From Kribbella sp. NBC_00382 (lineage in GTDB: Bacteria > Actinomycetota > Actinomycetes > Propionibacteriales > Kribbellaceae): a DNA stretch of 64,000 nucleotides. Shown here in pieces: positions 9,855 through 18,613 of this stretch. The notes beneath the pieces were generated by a model, which saw only the letters and a list, made by a program, of their open reading frames with translations, was not told where the DNA came from and ran no database searches. The DNA is taken from the NCBI RefSeq assembly GCF_036067295.1, contig NZ_CP107954.1, positions 496,001 to 560,000 of the forward strand, written 5' to 3'. The position numbers were made by a program, and so were the translations under genes. How positions within the stretch are numbered: the stretch's first letter is position 1; every line of letters starts with the position of its first letter.

Positions 9855-10148
9855 ATGGGTGACGGCAACAGCACCGTGGCAGCGGTGCAGCGCGCGCTCG
9901 AAGCGCTACACGCCAGCGTCGGCAATCTCAGCCAGGAGTACGGTGACACCCTCGGCGTTCGCCGATTGGTGTCGGACGTGGCCAGGCTGAGCGACGACCT
10001 GGCCGAGCTCGGCCCTCCCGACCCTCATCACAGACCCGGACCCGTTCCGGAGGAACTCGAGGAGATCCCCGACGTGGAATACGACGCGTCCATGTGGACC
10101 GACGCGGAGCATGAAGGCTTCGGCGCACCCGACCGGCGCGCTCCCTGA
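9855..10148 (+). CDS. Small acidic protein encoded ahead of sdhCAB
   Basis: 97-residue protein with no family I can name. The first 55 residues are predicted helical (VAAVQRALEALHASVGNL, LVSDVARLSDDLAEL) and the rest is acidic and proline-rich. ATG 9855 is preceded by GGAG five bases away. Its TGA overlaps the ATG of sdhC by one base, so it is translationally coupled to the succinate dehydrogenase operon. That context suggests an assembly or regulatory role, but this is inference from position only. Confidence 0.6.
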   Translation: MGDGNSTVAAVQRALEALHASVGNLSQEYGDTLGVRRLVSDVARLSDDLAELGPPDPHHRPGPVPEELEEIPDVEYDASMWTDAEHEGFGAPDRRAP

Positions 10149-10951
10149 TGGCGACGACGGGCGTTGGCGCGCCGGGTCGCGCAGAGATCAAGCAGAAGAC
10201 TCTACGGACCGATCGCTGGTGGCTCGCGCCGCTGCGGATCGGTGTGATCCTGGGCTTCTTCGTCGTCTACGCGACGGTCCGGATCTTCATGAACAAGTAC
10301 TACTGGGTCGACGCGTACCACTACCTCACCCCGTTGTACTCGCCGTGCGTGACCTCGTCCTGTGTCGAGGGCTCGAGCCATCTGGGCACCTGGTTCGGGG
10401 ACTTCCCCCGGGTCATCCCGTTCAGCATCATCACGTTCGCCGTGCTGGCCGGCTTCCGCGGTACTTGCTACTACTACCGCAAGGCGGGCTGGCGCTCGCT
10501 GCTGCTCGCCCCGGGCGCCTGCGCAGTGCCGGAGCCGCACAAGAAGTACAACGGTGAGCGCAAGTTCCCGATCACCGCGGTGAACCTGCACCGGTACTTC
10601 TTCTACGGCGCGCTGCTCTTCGGCCTGCTCAACGTCTACGACGGCACCCAGGCCTTCCACGGCAAGGACGGCGGCTTCGGCATCGGCCTCGGCACCGTGA
10701 TCATCTGGGTCAACCTGGTGATGCTGTGGATGTACACGCTGTCGTGCCACGCCTGCCGGCACATCGTCGGCGGCCGGCTGAAGAACTTCTCCAAGCACCC
10801 GTTGCGCTACCGGTACTGGACCTTCGTGTCGAAGCTGAACCCCAAGCACGGCACGTACGCGATGATCTCGCTCTTCACCGTGATCATCACCGACGCGTAC
10901 ATCATGTCGGTCTCGGCCGGCTGGTTCTCCGACCTGCGGTTCCTCAACTGA
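10148..10951 (+). CDS. sdhC: Succinate dehydrogenase membrane anchor, actinobacterial Sdh1 type
   Basis: Single membrane-anchor subunit of 267 residues with five membrane segments, starting around residues 25, 95, 145, 175 and 240. Histidines that could bind haem or contact quinone lie in NLHRYFFY and CHACRH. This matches the Rv0249c-type anchor of mycobacterial Sdh1, which sits next to SdhA and SdhB, rather than the short SdhC/SdhD pair. It would hold the catalytic dimer on the inner membrane and pass electrons to menaquinone. Gene order small protein, anchor, flavoprotein, iron-sulphur protein is all plus strand. Confidence 0.85.
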   Translation: MATTGVGAPGRAEIKQKTLRTDRWWLAPLRIGVILGFFVVYATVRIFMNKYYWVDAYHYLTPLYSPCVTSSCVEGSSHLGTWFGDFPRVIPFSIITFAVLAGFRGTCYYYRKAGWRSLLLAPGACAVPEPHKKYNGERKFPITAVNLHRYFFYGALLFGLLNVYDGTQAFHGKDGGFGIGLGTVIIWVNLVMLWMYTLSCHACRHIVGGRLKNFSKHPLRYRYWTFVSKLNPKHGTYAMISLFTVIITDAYIMSVSAGWFSDLRFLN

Positions 10952-10984
10952 CGCAGCATCAACTGATTCGGACGTTTGATTTTT

Positions 10985-12868
10985 ATGACTGAGCTGGAAC
11001 GACACCAGTACGACGTGATCGTGATCGGCGCCGGCGGCGCCGGTCTCCGCGCGGCGATCGAGGCCCGTGAGCAGGGCAAGCGCACCGCGATCATCTGCAA
11101 GTCGCTGTTCGGCAAGGCGCACACCGTGATGGCCGAGGGTGGCTGTGCCGCGGCGATGGGCAACGCGAACTCGAACGACAACTGGAAGACGCACTACGTC
11201 GACACGATGCGTGGCGGCAAGTTCCTGAACAACTGGCGGATGGCCGAACTGCACGCGCAGGAAGCCCCCGACCGGGTCTGGGAGCTGGAGACGTACGGCG
11301 CGCTGTTCGACCGGACGCCGGACGGCAAGATCAGCCAGCGCAACTTCGGTGGGCACACCTACCCGCGGCTCGCGCACGTCGGCGACCGCACCGGCCTGGA
11401 GCTGATCCGCACCCTGCAGCAGAAGATCGTCTCGCTGCAGCAGGAGGACTTCAAGGCCACCGGCGACTACGAGGCCAACCTCAAGGTCTACGCCGAGTGC
11501 ACGATCACGGAGCTGCTCAAGGATGGCGACGCGATCTCCGGCGCCTTCGGCTACTGGCGTGAGTCCGGCCGGTTCGTACTGTTCGACGCACCGGCCGTCA
11601 TCCTGGCCACCGGCGGCGTCGGCAAGTCGTTCAAGGTCACCTCGAACTCGTGGGAGTACACCGGTGACGGTCACGCCCTCGCGATGCGGGCCGGCGCGAC
11701 GCTGATCAACATGGAGTTCATCCAGTTCCACCCGACCGGCATGGTCTGGCCGCCGTCGGTGAAGGGCATCCTGGTCACCGAGTCCGTCCGTGGTGACGGC
11801 GGTGTGCTGAAGAACTCCGAGGGCAAGCGGTTCATGTTCGACTACGTGCCGGACGTGTTCCGCGCGCAGTACGCGGAGACCGAAGAAGAGGCCGACCGCT
11901 GGTACAAGGACGCCGACAACAACCGGCGCCCACCGGAGCTGCTGCCGCGGGACGAGGTCGCCCGGGCGATCAACTCCGAGGTCAAGGCCGGCCGCGGAAC
12001 CCCGCACGGCGGCGTCTTCCTGGACGTGTCCTCGCGGCTGCCCGCCGAGGAGATCCAGCGCCGGCTGCCGTCGATGTACCACCAGTTCAAGGAGCTGGCG
12101 GACGTCGACATCACCGCGGAGCCGATGGAGGTCGGCCCGACCTGTCACTACGTGATGGGTGGCGTCGAGGTCGAGCCGGACACCGCACAGTCGTCGGTCA
12201 AGGGCCTGTACGCCGCTGGTGAGGTTGCCGGTGGCATGCACGGGTCGAACCGGCTCGGTGGCAACTCGCTGTCCGATCTGCTCGTCTTCGGCCGTCGCGC
12301 CGGAGCCGGTGCGGCGATGTACGTCGAGTCGCTCGGCGAGAACCGGCCGAAGATCTCGGAGGCCGACGTCGACGCGGCTGCCGCCGAGGCCCTCGCGCCG
12401 TTCGAGCTCGAGGGCGGGGAGAACCCGTACACGATCCACCAGGAACTGCAGCAGTCGATGAACGACCTGGTCGGCATCATCCGCAAGGCCGGTGAGATCG
12501 AGCAGGCGCTGGCCCGGCTGGTCGAGTTCCGCGGCCGGATCGCGAAGATGACGGTCGAGGGCCACCGGCAGTTCAACCCGGGCTGGCACCTCGCGCTGGA
12601 TCTCCGCAACATGCTGACCGTGTCGGAGTGCGTCGCGAAGGCCGCGCTGATCCGCGAGGAGTCCCGTGGCGGTCACACCCGCGACGACTTCCCGGGGATG
12701 AACGCGGAGTGGCGCAAGCTGCTGCTGGTCTGCTCGTTGCAGAGCACCGACGACGGGGTGACCGTGGTCAAGAAGGACCAGATCCCTATGCGCGAGGACC
12801 TGCTGGAACTGTTCGAGCGCGACGAGCTGAAGAAGTACCTCACTGAGGAGGAGCTGCCTCGTGGCTGA
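10985..12868 (+). CDS. sdhA: Succinate dehydrogenase flavoprotein subunit
   Basis: Catalytic subunit of 627 residues that oxidises succinate to fumarate. The N-terminal Rossmann motif VIVIGAGGAGLRAA binds FAD; the flavinylation histidine is in KAHTVMAEGG. The C-terminal region carries NRLGGNSLSDLLVFGRRAG and the active-site string GGHTRDDFPG. Start ATG 10985 matches the family N-terminus, a short MTELERHQYDV lead; a TTG three codons earlier is possible. Together with the anchor upstream and SdhB downstream it forms complex II of the TCA cycle. Confidence 0.95.
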   Translation: MTELERHQYDVIVIGAGGAGLRAAIEAREQGKRTAIICKSLFGKAHTVMAEGGCAAAMGNANSNDNWKTHYVDTMRGGKFLNNWRMAELHAQEAPDRVWELETYGALFDRTPDGKISQRNFGGHTYPRLAHVGDRTGLELIRTLQQKIVSLQQEDFKATGDYEANLKVYAECTITELLKDGDAISGAFGYWRESGRFVLFDAPAVILATGGVGKSFKVTSNSWEYTGDGHALAMRAGATLINMEFIQFHPTGMVWPPSVKGILVTESVRGDGGVLKNSEGKRFMFDYVPDVFRAQYAETEEEADRWYKDADNNRRPPELLPRDEVARAINSEVKAGRGTPHGGVFLDVSSRLPAEEIQRRLPSMYHQFKELADVDITAEPMEVGPTCHYVMGGVEVEPDTAQSSVKGLYAAGEVAGGMHGSNRLGGNSLSDLLVFGRRAGAGAAMYVESLGENRPKISEADVDAAAAEALAPFELEGGENPYTIHQELQQSMNDLVGIIRKAGEIEQALARLVEFRGRIAKMTVEGHRQFNPGWHLALDLRNMLTVSECVAKAALIREESRGGHTRDDFPGMNAEWRKLLLVCSLQSTDDGVTVVKKDQIPMREDLLELFERDELKKYLTEEELPRG

Positions 12869-12941
12869 GCGAAGCGAAGACACCAATTGGCACAGCGAGC
12901 TCCGCTCATCGGCGCCCGCAGCGAAGCGAGGACGGCGATGA
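12861..12941 (+). CDS. Possible 26-codon coupling ORF between sdhA and sdhB
   Basis: A GTG at 12861 inside the end of sdhA opens a 26-codon frame that closes with TGA at 12939-12941, overlapping the sdhB ATG (12938) as ATGA. It spans the whole sdhA-sdhB gap and overlaps both neighbours, a layout that would let ribosomes pass from sdhA to sdhB. The peptide is charged (VAERSEDTNW, then AAKRGRR at the end) and shows no family. The same stretch repeats AGCGAAGCGA twice. It may be a coupling device or chance. Confidence 0.3.
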   Translation: MAERSEDTNWHSELRSSAPAAKRGRR

Positions 12942-13690
12942 GCTACCTGGCGAAGTTCCGGGTCTGGCGTGGGGACGCCGAGAGCGGGGACCTCAAGGAC
13001 TACGAGGTCGAGGTGAACGAGGGCGAGGTCGTCCTCGACGTCATCCACCGGCTGCAGGCGACCCAGACCCCGGATCTGGCGGTCCGCTGGAACTGCAAGG
13101 CCGGCAAGTGCGGCTCCTGCAGCGCCGAGATCAACGGCATGCCGAAGCTGATGTGCATGTGCCGGATGAACACGTTCGAGGAGGGTGAGACCGTCACGGT
13201 CACCCCGATGCGGACGTTCCCGGTGATCAAGGACCTGGTCACGGACGTCTCCTTCAACTACCAGAAGGCGCGCGAGGTACCGGCGTTCTCTCCCCCGGCC
13301 GACCTGAAGCCGGGCGAGTACCGGATGCAGCAGGTCGACGTGGAGCGCTCGCAGGAGTTCCGCAAGTGCATCGAGTGCTTCCTGTGCCAGGACACCTGCC
13401 ACGTGATCCGGGACCACGAGGAGAACAAGGAGTCCTTCTCCGGTCCGCGTTTCCTGATGCGGATCGCCGAGCTGGACATGCACCCGCTGGACTCCGCGGA
13501 CCGCCAGAAGGCGGCCCAGGACCAGCACGGCCTCGGCTTCTGCAACATCACCAAGTGCTGCACCGAGGTCTGCCCCGAGCACATCAAGATCACCGACAAC
13601 GCCCTCATCCCGATGAAGGAACGCGTCGCCGATCGCAAGTACGACCCGATCGTCTGGCTCGGCAACAAGATCCGCCGCCGCGACAGCTGA
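12938..13690 (+). CDS. sdhB: Succinate dehydrogenase iron-sulphur subunit
   Basis: 250-residue electron-transfer subunit. The plant-type ferredoxin cysteines of the [2Fe-2S] centre are in CKAGKCGSC and the later CMC. The C-terminal alpha-helical ferredoxin domain has CIECFLCQDTC and CCTEVCPEH for the other two clusters. I chose ATG 12938 because MSYLAKFRVWRG matches the family start and GAGG precedes it. It links SdhA to the membrane anchor. A strong hairpin ends the operon 20 bases after the stop. Confidence 0.93.
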   Translation: MSYLAKFRVWRGDAESGDLKDYEVEVNEGEVVLDVIHRLQATQTPDLAVRWNCKAGKCGSCSAEINGMPKLMCMCRMNTFEEGETVTVTPMRTFPVIKDLVTDVSFNYQKAREVPAFSPPADLKPGEYRMQQVDVERSQEFRKCIECFLCQDTCHVIRDHEENKESFSGPRFLMRIAELDMHPLDSADRQKAAQDQHGLGFCNITKCCTEVCPEHIKITDNALIPMKERVADRKYDPIVWLGNKIRRRDS

Positions 13691-13709
13691 TCCTCGCAGC
13701 ACAGCGAAA

Positions 13710-13741
13710 GGCCGCCCGCAGCTACCAGGCTACGGGCGGCC
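13710..13741 (+). terminator. Terminator after sdhB
   Basis: Two 13-base arms, GGCCGCCCGCAGC and GCTACGGGCGGCC, pair at 12 of 13 positions around a 6-base loop and are followed by TTCTGCGTC. It lies 20 bases after the sdhB stop and closes the sdh operon. Confidence 0.75.
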
Positions 13742-14144
13742 TTCTGCGTCCCAAGACAACACAACAAGGGAAACAAATCCAAGAAAGAAAAATAGAAGAC
13801 AATTACTCGACAACACTAAATCATGAAGAACAAAAATATAAGGAAAAAGAAGAAGAGAGAGAAATATAGCGGGCTGGGCGCCTGGCAGGGTTCGGCGTGC
13901 GGGCGCCGGTCGGCAGGCTGACCGGGCAGGAGAACAGCCAGGGCCCTGAGGTGCTGGTGGTCTGGCCCGAAGGGGCCGAGCGCGAGGCGGGGGTTCCGAC
14001 AACCTCAGCGCCAGACTGCCGCAGGTCGGCAGGCGACCTGCGGCAGCACAACTAACATCTTCTTTTTTGCAGTTTGCTCTTTAAAGCTCTTCTGTATTCT
14101 TTTCTCTGTTTTATTCTCTTTTTGTTCTTTTGGTTCTTTTTTTG
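13742..14144. other. AT-rich, strand-asymmetric intergenic island with structured GC core
   Basis: This 403-base stretch between the convergent sdhB and NMT1-type binding-protein genes has three parts. Bases 13750-13868 are purine-rich and mostly A, with about 12 T in 118 bases. Bases 13869-14046 return to high GC and contain several hairpins: 13906-13925, 13964-13977, a 7-bp pair closing 13946-14008, and a perfect 13-bp stem at 14016-14046. Bases 14048-14144 are pyrimidine-rich and mostly T. No convincing coding frame is present. The A-rich and T-rich arms share the 11-base complement AAGAACAAAAA (13826) / TTTTTGTTCTT (14119). It may be a bidirectional terminator, a structured RNA or acquired DNA. 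Confidence 0.6.
14016..14046 (+). terminator. Perfect 13-bp hairpin followed by T-rich tract
   Basis: CTGCCGCAGGTCG and CGACCTGCGGCAG form a perfect 13-bp stem around GCAGG. On the plus strand the sequence after it soon becomes T-rich (CATCTTCTTTTTT), which makes it the best classical intrinsic terminator in the window for a plus-strand transcript, although the sdh operon already has one upstream at 13710. Confidence 0.6.
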
Positions 14145-15188
14145 TCAGCTCTTGGCGGCGGTGGCGAACTCGGTGGTGTAGGTCTTGGTGATGTCGATGG
14201 TGTCCTTCTTCGGCTTGACCGCCGGCGAGAACTTGCCGAGCACGGCCAGCGCGTTCTCGGCGCCCTTGGCGTCCATCACGCCGGTGGCGTTGAACATGCC
14301 CTTGGAGTCGGTGATCGACTTGACGTACAGGTCCTTGTCGGTGCCCGCGTAGTCGGCCGGCATCTTCGCCGCGATGGTGGCGGCGTCGTTGCTGGTTATG
14401 AAGCCGAGCGTCTTCACGAAGGCGTTCGCGAGCTTCTGTACGACGTCCTTGTGCGAGGCAACATAATCGCAGGACATGTAGAGCGAGCTGGCCGGATACA
14501 GCCCACCCAGCGCCGCCTTCGTCCCCTCCTCGGTCCGCAGGTCGAGCAGGATCTGCCCTTCACCCGTCTTGGTCAGCCTGGCCACCGTCGGGTCCGTCGT
14601 CATGCCGGCGTCGATGCCACCCGAGTTCATCGCGGCGATGAAGGTCGAGTCGGCTCCCGCCTTCACCGTCGTGTAGTCCGCGGTACTGACTCCGGCGTTG
14701 CCCGCCAGGTACTGGGTCAGGAAGTCCGTCGAGGACCCGGCACTCGTCACGCCGAGCTTGCGGCCCTTGAAGTCCGCGGGGGTCTTGATCGTGCCGGCCT
14801 GAGCCTTGGACACCATCTCCACCTCCCCCGGCACGTTCGCGAACTGGACGACGCTCTGCAGGCACTTGCCCTTGGCCTGCATGTCGATCGTGTGGTCGTA
14901 GAACCCGACGACGCCCTGGGCCTGATTGGCCAGCAGCGCCGTCTCGGCCGTGACGCCGGCCGGGGTGTCGACGAGCTCGACGTTGAGCCCCTGATCCTTG
15001 AAGTAGCCGAGCTGTTCGGTCAGCTTGGCCGGCATGTAGATCACCTTGGCAGCGCCACCGACCATGATGGTGACCTTGTCGGACGAGGAGCCCGAGCCGG
15101 ACGAAGTACCGGATTTGTTCTGGGTCTGACAGCCGGTCAGGACGAGGACAGCGGCCAGTGCTGGGAGGGCGAGTACACGGATCTTCAC
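14145..15188 (-). CDS. NMT1/SsuA-type ABC transporter substrate-binding lipoprotein
   Basis: Solute receptor of 347 residues in the NMT1/THI5-like (SsuA, TauA, ThiY) class. The lipoprotein signal ends in lipobox VLTGC (Cys19) followed by a Ser/Gly-rich linker. Family motifs include KLGVTSAGSSTDFLTQYL and VVGFYDHTIDMQ. Substrates in this class include sulphonates, nitrate, taurine and pyrimidine precursors, so the ligand cannot be read from sequence. It is the third gene of a minus-strand operon with permease and ATPase. Its stop lies directly against the T-rich arm of the odd intergenic island. The divergent CitA-like kinase hints at a small acid ligand, which is inference. Confidence 0.8.
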   Translation of the reverse strand: MKIRVLALPALAAVLVLTGCQTQNKSGTSSGSGSSSDKVTIMVGGAAKVIYMPAKLTEQLGYFKDQGLNVELVDTPAGVTAETALLANQAQGVVGFYDHTIDMQAKGKCLQSVVQFANVPGEVEMVSKAQAGTIKTPADFKGRKLGVTSAGSSTDFLTQYLAGNAGVSTADYTTVKAGADSTFIAAMNSGGIDAGMTTDPTVARLTKTGEGQILLDLRTEEGTKAALGGLYPASSLYMSCDYVASHKDVVQKLANAFVKTLGFITSNDAATIAAKMPADYAGTDKDLYVKSITDSKGMFNATGVMDAKGAENALAVLGKFSPAVKPKKDTIDITKTYTTEFATAAKS

Positions 15189-15206
15189 GATTGTCTCCTA
15201 GGGAAG

Positions 15207-16052
15207 TCAGATGGCGGCGGCGAAGGATGCCTGGGCGGGAGGTCGCCAGCGCAGCAGCCGCCGTTCGGCCAGGCCCAGGACGACCTCGGCCAGCAGAGCG
15301 AGCACGGTGGTGATGAGCATTCCGGCATAGATGCCGGCTGCGTCGAAGGAGCCCTGGGCGGTGCTGATCAGCAGGCCCAGGCCCCGGGTGGCGCCGGTGT
15401 ACTCACCGACGATGGCGCCGATCAGCGCGAACCCGAAGGCGGTGTGCAGCGACGCCAGGATCCACGAGGTCGAGCTCGGTACGACGATCGACCAGAGCAC
15501 CTGGGCCCGGCCGGCGCCCAGGATGCGCGCGTTGTTCACCAGGTTCCGATCGACCTCGCGAGCGCCCTGGAAGGCGTTGAAGAACACCGGGAAGAACACC
15601 AGCACGAACGCGGTCGCGATCTTGGACTCCATCCCGAGCCCGAACCAAATCACGAACAGCGCGGCCAGCACGATCCGCGGTACGGCGTTGAGCGCCTGGA
15701 TATAAGGCGACACCACCTCGGCGAGCAGCCGGGCGCGGCCGAGCAGGATGCCGAGTACGACGCCGGCCAGCGAGCCGAGGACGAAGCCCGCGGCCGCTTC
15801 CTCCAGGGTGACCGCGATCTGCGCCCAGATGGAGCCCTGCGCGGTGCCGTCGGTGAACCAGATGACCAGCTTGTCCCAGATCAGGCTGGGCTTGGAGTAG
15901 AAGAACGGATCGAGCCACAGGCTGACCGACAGTTCCCAGCCGCCGAGGATGACCAGCAGCAACAGGAGTCTGAGCGCGTAGACGAGCGCTTTGTGCTTAC
16001 GGCGTACGACGGCGGCGGTCTGGGCCGTCCTGGCCGGGGCTTTACGCAACAC
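15207..16052 (-). CDS. ABC transporter permease, SsuC/TauC type
   Basis: 281-residue membrane permease with about six helices. The N-terminus is basic (RTAQTAAVVRRKHK) before the first helix, LRLLLLLVILGGWELSV. The coupling loop sits in RILGAGRAQVLWSIVVPSS, in the expected position. It belongs to the nitrate/sulphonate/taurine permease family and would form a homodimer with the upstream ATPase. The start overlaps the ATPase stop by 11 bases, and the binding-protein gene follows 18 bases after its stop. Confidence 0.85.
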   Translation of the reverse strand: MLRKAPARTAQTAAVVRRKHKALVYALRLLLLLVILGGWELSVSLWLDPFFYSKPSLIWDKLVIWFTDGTAQGSIWAQIAVTLEEAAAGFVLGSLAGVVLGILLGRARLLAEVVSPYIQALNAVPRIVLAALFVIWFGLGMESKIATAFVLVFFPVFFNAFQGAREVDRNLVNNARILGAGRAQVLWSIVVPSSTSWILASLHTAFGFALIGAIVGEYTGATRGLGLLISTAQGSFDAAGIYAGMLITTVLALLAEVVLGLAERRLLRWRPPAQASFAAAI

Positions 16053-16845
16053 GGGTGGCTCCTGTCTGGCGGGCGATCGCGACCTCGGCGGACAGCGAAC
16101 TCCACACCTCGCGGTAGATCGCGATGAACTCGGGCGTCATCCGGATCTCCTCGACGTTGCGGGGCCGCTCGAGTTCGATCGGGAAGGCGTCCTTGATCCG
16201 GGCCGGACTGGCGGTCATCACCACGACCCGGTCGGCCAGCGTGATCGCTTCCTCCAGGTCGTGGGTGACGAAGATGACCGCGGCGCTGGTCCCCGACCAC
16301 AGGTCGAGCAGCTCGTTCTGCATCAGCGCCCGGGTCTGCACGTCCAGCGCCGAGAACGGCTCGTCCATCAGCAGGATCGACGGCTCGTTGACGAGGGTCT
16401 GAGCCAGCGCCACCCGCTTGCGCATGCCGCCGGACAGCTGGTGCATGTAGTAGTCCTCGAAGCCGGCCAGCCCGACCCGGGCGACCCAGTCCCGGGCCGC
16501 CGCGTCAGCCTGCTCCTTCGGTTTGCCTCGCCAAAGGGGGCCGGAGGCAACGTTTGCCAGTACGGTCCGCCAGGGCAGCATCGCGTCGGCCTGGAACATG
16601 TACCCGACACCGTCCGGGATGCCGCGTACCGGCTGTCCGTTGACCTCGACGGTGCCCTCGGACGGCGGCTCCAGCCCGGAGACCAGTGACAAGGTGGTGG
16701 ACTTGCCACACCCGGTCGGCCCGACGACGGCCACGAACTCCCCGGCGCTAACCTGCAGGGTGATGTCCTGTACTGCGGTGTGGGCGGTCCCCGCGCTGGT
16801 CAGGAACCGCTTGGTCGCATGGTCGATGTCGACCAGATAGGTCAT
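16042..16845 (-). CDS. ABC transporter ATPase, SsuB/TauB type
   Basis: 267-residue ATPase. Walker A GPTGCGKST lies near residue 42, the signature is LSGGMRKR, and Walker B is SILLMDEPFSALD with the switch His in FVTHD. This set fits the SsuB/TauB/ThiZ class that partners NMT1-type receptors. It is the first gene of the importer operon, with a 175-base divergent gap to the sensor kinase, where I saw no TPP-riboswitch core, so regulation by thiamine is not supported. Confidence 0.88.
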   Translation of the reverse strand: MTYLVDIDHATKRFLTSAGTAHTAVQDITLQVSAGEFVAVVGPTGCGKSTTLSLVSGLEPPSEGTVEVNGQPVRGIPDGVGYMFQADAMLPWRTVLANVASGPLWRGKPKEQADAAARDWVARVGLAGFEDYYMHQLSGGMRKRVALAQTLVNEPSILLMDEPFSALDVQTRALMQNELLDLWSGTSAAVIFVTHDLEEAITLADRVVVMTASPARIKDAFPIELERPRNVEEIRMTPEFIAIYREVWSSLSAEVAIARQTGATRVA

Positions 16846-17020
16846 GGCGCCCTCCTACCTCTCCTCGTACCCGCCTGCGGTGTTACCGGCGGATCACAGC
16901 TCTGTTGCTCGAAAGGTAGGGAGGATCGGGCGGGAGCGGATCCCTTGCTGTCGTTACCCGCCCATTCCCCATAGTCCGCGTTCTGCGCATTCCGCTCACG
17001 GGCGGGTTTACGGTGGGCGG

Positions 17021-18613
17021 ATGATGGCTCGATTGCGCGGGATGCGCTTCACGCGGCAGCTCCTGCTGCTGCAGATCGGCCTGGTCACGTTGATCGTCGG
17101 CATCGGTTTCGGACTGGTCGCCTGGCTGCTCGACCAGAGCCTGGAGCACCAGTACGAGCAGCGCGCGCTCAATGTCGCCAGGACGGTCGCCGCCGAGCAG
17201 CACCTGGGCGACCTGGTCCGCGACGGCGACCAGCCCGCGGTCCAGCAGATCGCCATCGCCGCCTCCCGAGCCACCGGCGCGCTGTTCGTCGTGGTGACCG
17301 ATGCGCGCGGCATCCGGCTGGCGCATCCGACGCCCGACCAGATCGGCAAGCCGGTCAGCACCGATCCGTCCGGGGCGCTGTCCGGGCAGGAGGTGGTCAA
17401 CATCGAGCGCGGCACGCTCGGCCTGTCCGCGCGCGGCAAGGTCCCGGTCCGCGACACGTCGGGCGCGATCGTCGGCGAGGTCAGTGTCGGCTTCGACGCG
17501 GCCGACATCCGGCACGCCCTGCTGGACCTGATCGGCGCGACCGCTCCGTTCGCCGTCGGCGCCCTCGCGCTCGGGGTGGCCGGCTCGACCTGGCTGTCCC
17601 GGGTGCTGAAACGACGGACGTTCGGCCTCGAGCCCGCCGATCTGGCCGATCTGGTCCGCGAGCGGGAGGCGGTCCTGCACGGCGTCGGCGAGGGAGTCCT
17701 CGCGGTCGACACCGACCGCCGGGTGACGATGTGCAACGACGAGGCGATCCGGCTGCTGGGCCGCCCGATCCACGCCGGGACGCCGCTCGACGACCTGCAG
17801 CTTCCACCGCGGTTGAGATCCGTCCTGGACGGCGACCGGGCGGACAACATCCTCACCGTGGCCGGCGACCGGGTGCTGGTGGCTAACCACCGACCGGTTC
17901 ACCGCGACGGCCGCGATCTGGGCAGCGTACTGACGCTGCGGGATCGTACCGACCTGGAGCAGCTGACGAGCGAGCTGGACGCGGTACGGAGCATGACCGG
18001 CGCTCTTCGCGCGCAGCGGCACGAGTTCGCCAATCGCATGCACACGGTCCTCGGATTGCTGCAGGCGGACGCGCACGCCGATGCGCTGGAGTATCTGCGC
18101 TCCGTGACCCAGTTCCAGGAGGCCGACGCGATCAGCGAGTCACCGGCCGTCCGGTCGGCGACGATCCGGTCGTTCATGGCGGCCAAGACCGCGCGGGCCA
18201 CCGAGCTGGGCGTGACGCTGAAACTGTCCGAGGCCAGCTGGGTCCAGCAACGGCTGGTCGCACCGGTCGAGGTCGTCACGGTGCTCGGCAATCTCGTCGA
18301 CAACGCCCTGGATGCGGCTCATGTCTCGACCCGGCGGCCGGGTGGCGTCGAGGTCGACCTGCTGTCCGACGGAACGCGGCTGGTCATCTCGGTGGCCAAT
18401 ACCGGCGACGGGGTCTCGCCCGAGCAGACCGAGGCGATCTTCGTCGAAGGCATCTCCACCCGCGGCACCGATCGCGGGCTCGGGCTGGCGATCGCCCGGC
18501 AGACAGCCCGTGGGCTCGGCGGCGACATCACCTTGGCGAATCCGGGCTGTGACGGCAGCGAGACGGTGTTCGTCGCGCAACTGCCCGACGTACTGGAGGA
18601 GGCCGGCGCATGA
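17021..18613 (+). CDS. CitA/DcuS-type sensor histidine kinase
   Basis: Membrane sensor of 530 residues. One helix near residues 12-35 is followed by an extracytoplasmic sensor domain of the CitA/DcuS type (LFVVVTDARGIRLAHPTP is characteristic), a second helix near 180-200, a cytoplasmic PAS-like region, and the dimerisation helix with phospho-acceptor His334 in AQRHEFANRMH. The ATPase domain has NLVDNALDAA and RGLGLAIARQ. This family senses citrate, malate, fumarate or similar acids. Start ATG 17021 or 17024; no strong ribosome site is visible. The stop overlaps the response regulator as ATGA. Confidence 0.9.
   Translation: MMARLRGMRFTRQLLLLQIGLVTLIVGIGFGLVAWLLDQSLEHQYEQRALNVARTVAAEQHLGDLVRDGDQPAVQQIAIAASRATGALFVVVTDARGIRLAHPTPDQIGKPVSTDPSGALSGQEVVNIERGTLGLSARGKVPVRDTSGAIVGEVSVGFDAADIRHALLDLIGATAPFAVGALALGVAGSTWLSRVLKRRTFGLEPADLADLVREREAVLHGVGEGVLAVDTDRRVTMCNDEAIRLLGRPIHAGTPLDDLQLPPRLRSVLDGDRADNILTVAGDRVLVANHRPVHRDGRDLGSVLTLRDRTDLEQLTSELDAVRSMTGALRAQRHEFANRMHTVLGLLQADAHADALEYLRSVTQFQEADAISESPAVRSATIRSFMAAKTARATELGVTLKLSEASWVQQRLVAPVEVVTVLGNLVDNALDAAHVSTRRPGGVEVDLLSDGTRLVISVANTGDGVSPEQTEAIFVEGISTRGTDRGLGLAIARQTARGLGGDITLANPGCDGSETVFVAQLPDVLEEAGA

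Noticed and set aside
10202..13702. A 1166-codon open frame on the minus strand across sdhCAB
   Set aside because: It lies exactly opposite strong, complete sdh genes; its R/H/V/D-rich sequence shows no domain, so it is a high-GC antisense shadow.
13871..14046. RNase P RNA, tmRNA or 6S RNA
   Set aside because: No conserved core of those RNAs could be recognised, though a structured RNA of another kind remains possible.
16846..17020. A TPP riboswitch before the NMT1-type importer
   Set aside because: The gap is short and lacks the conserved thi-box core; nothing supports thiamine control.
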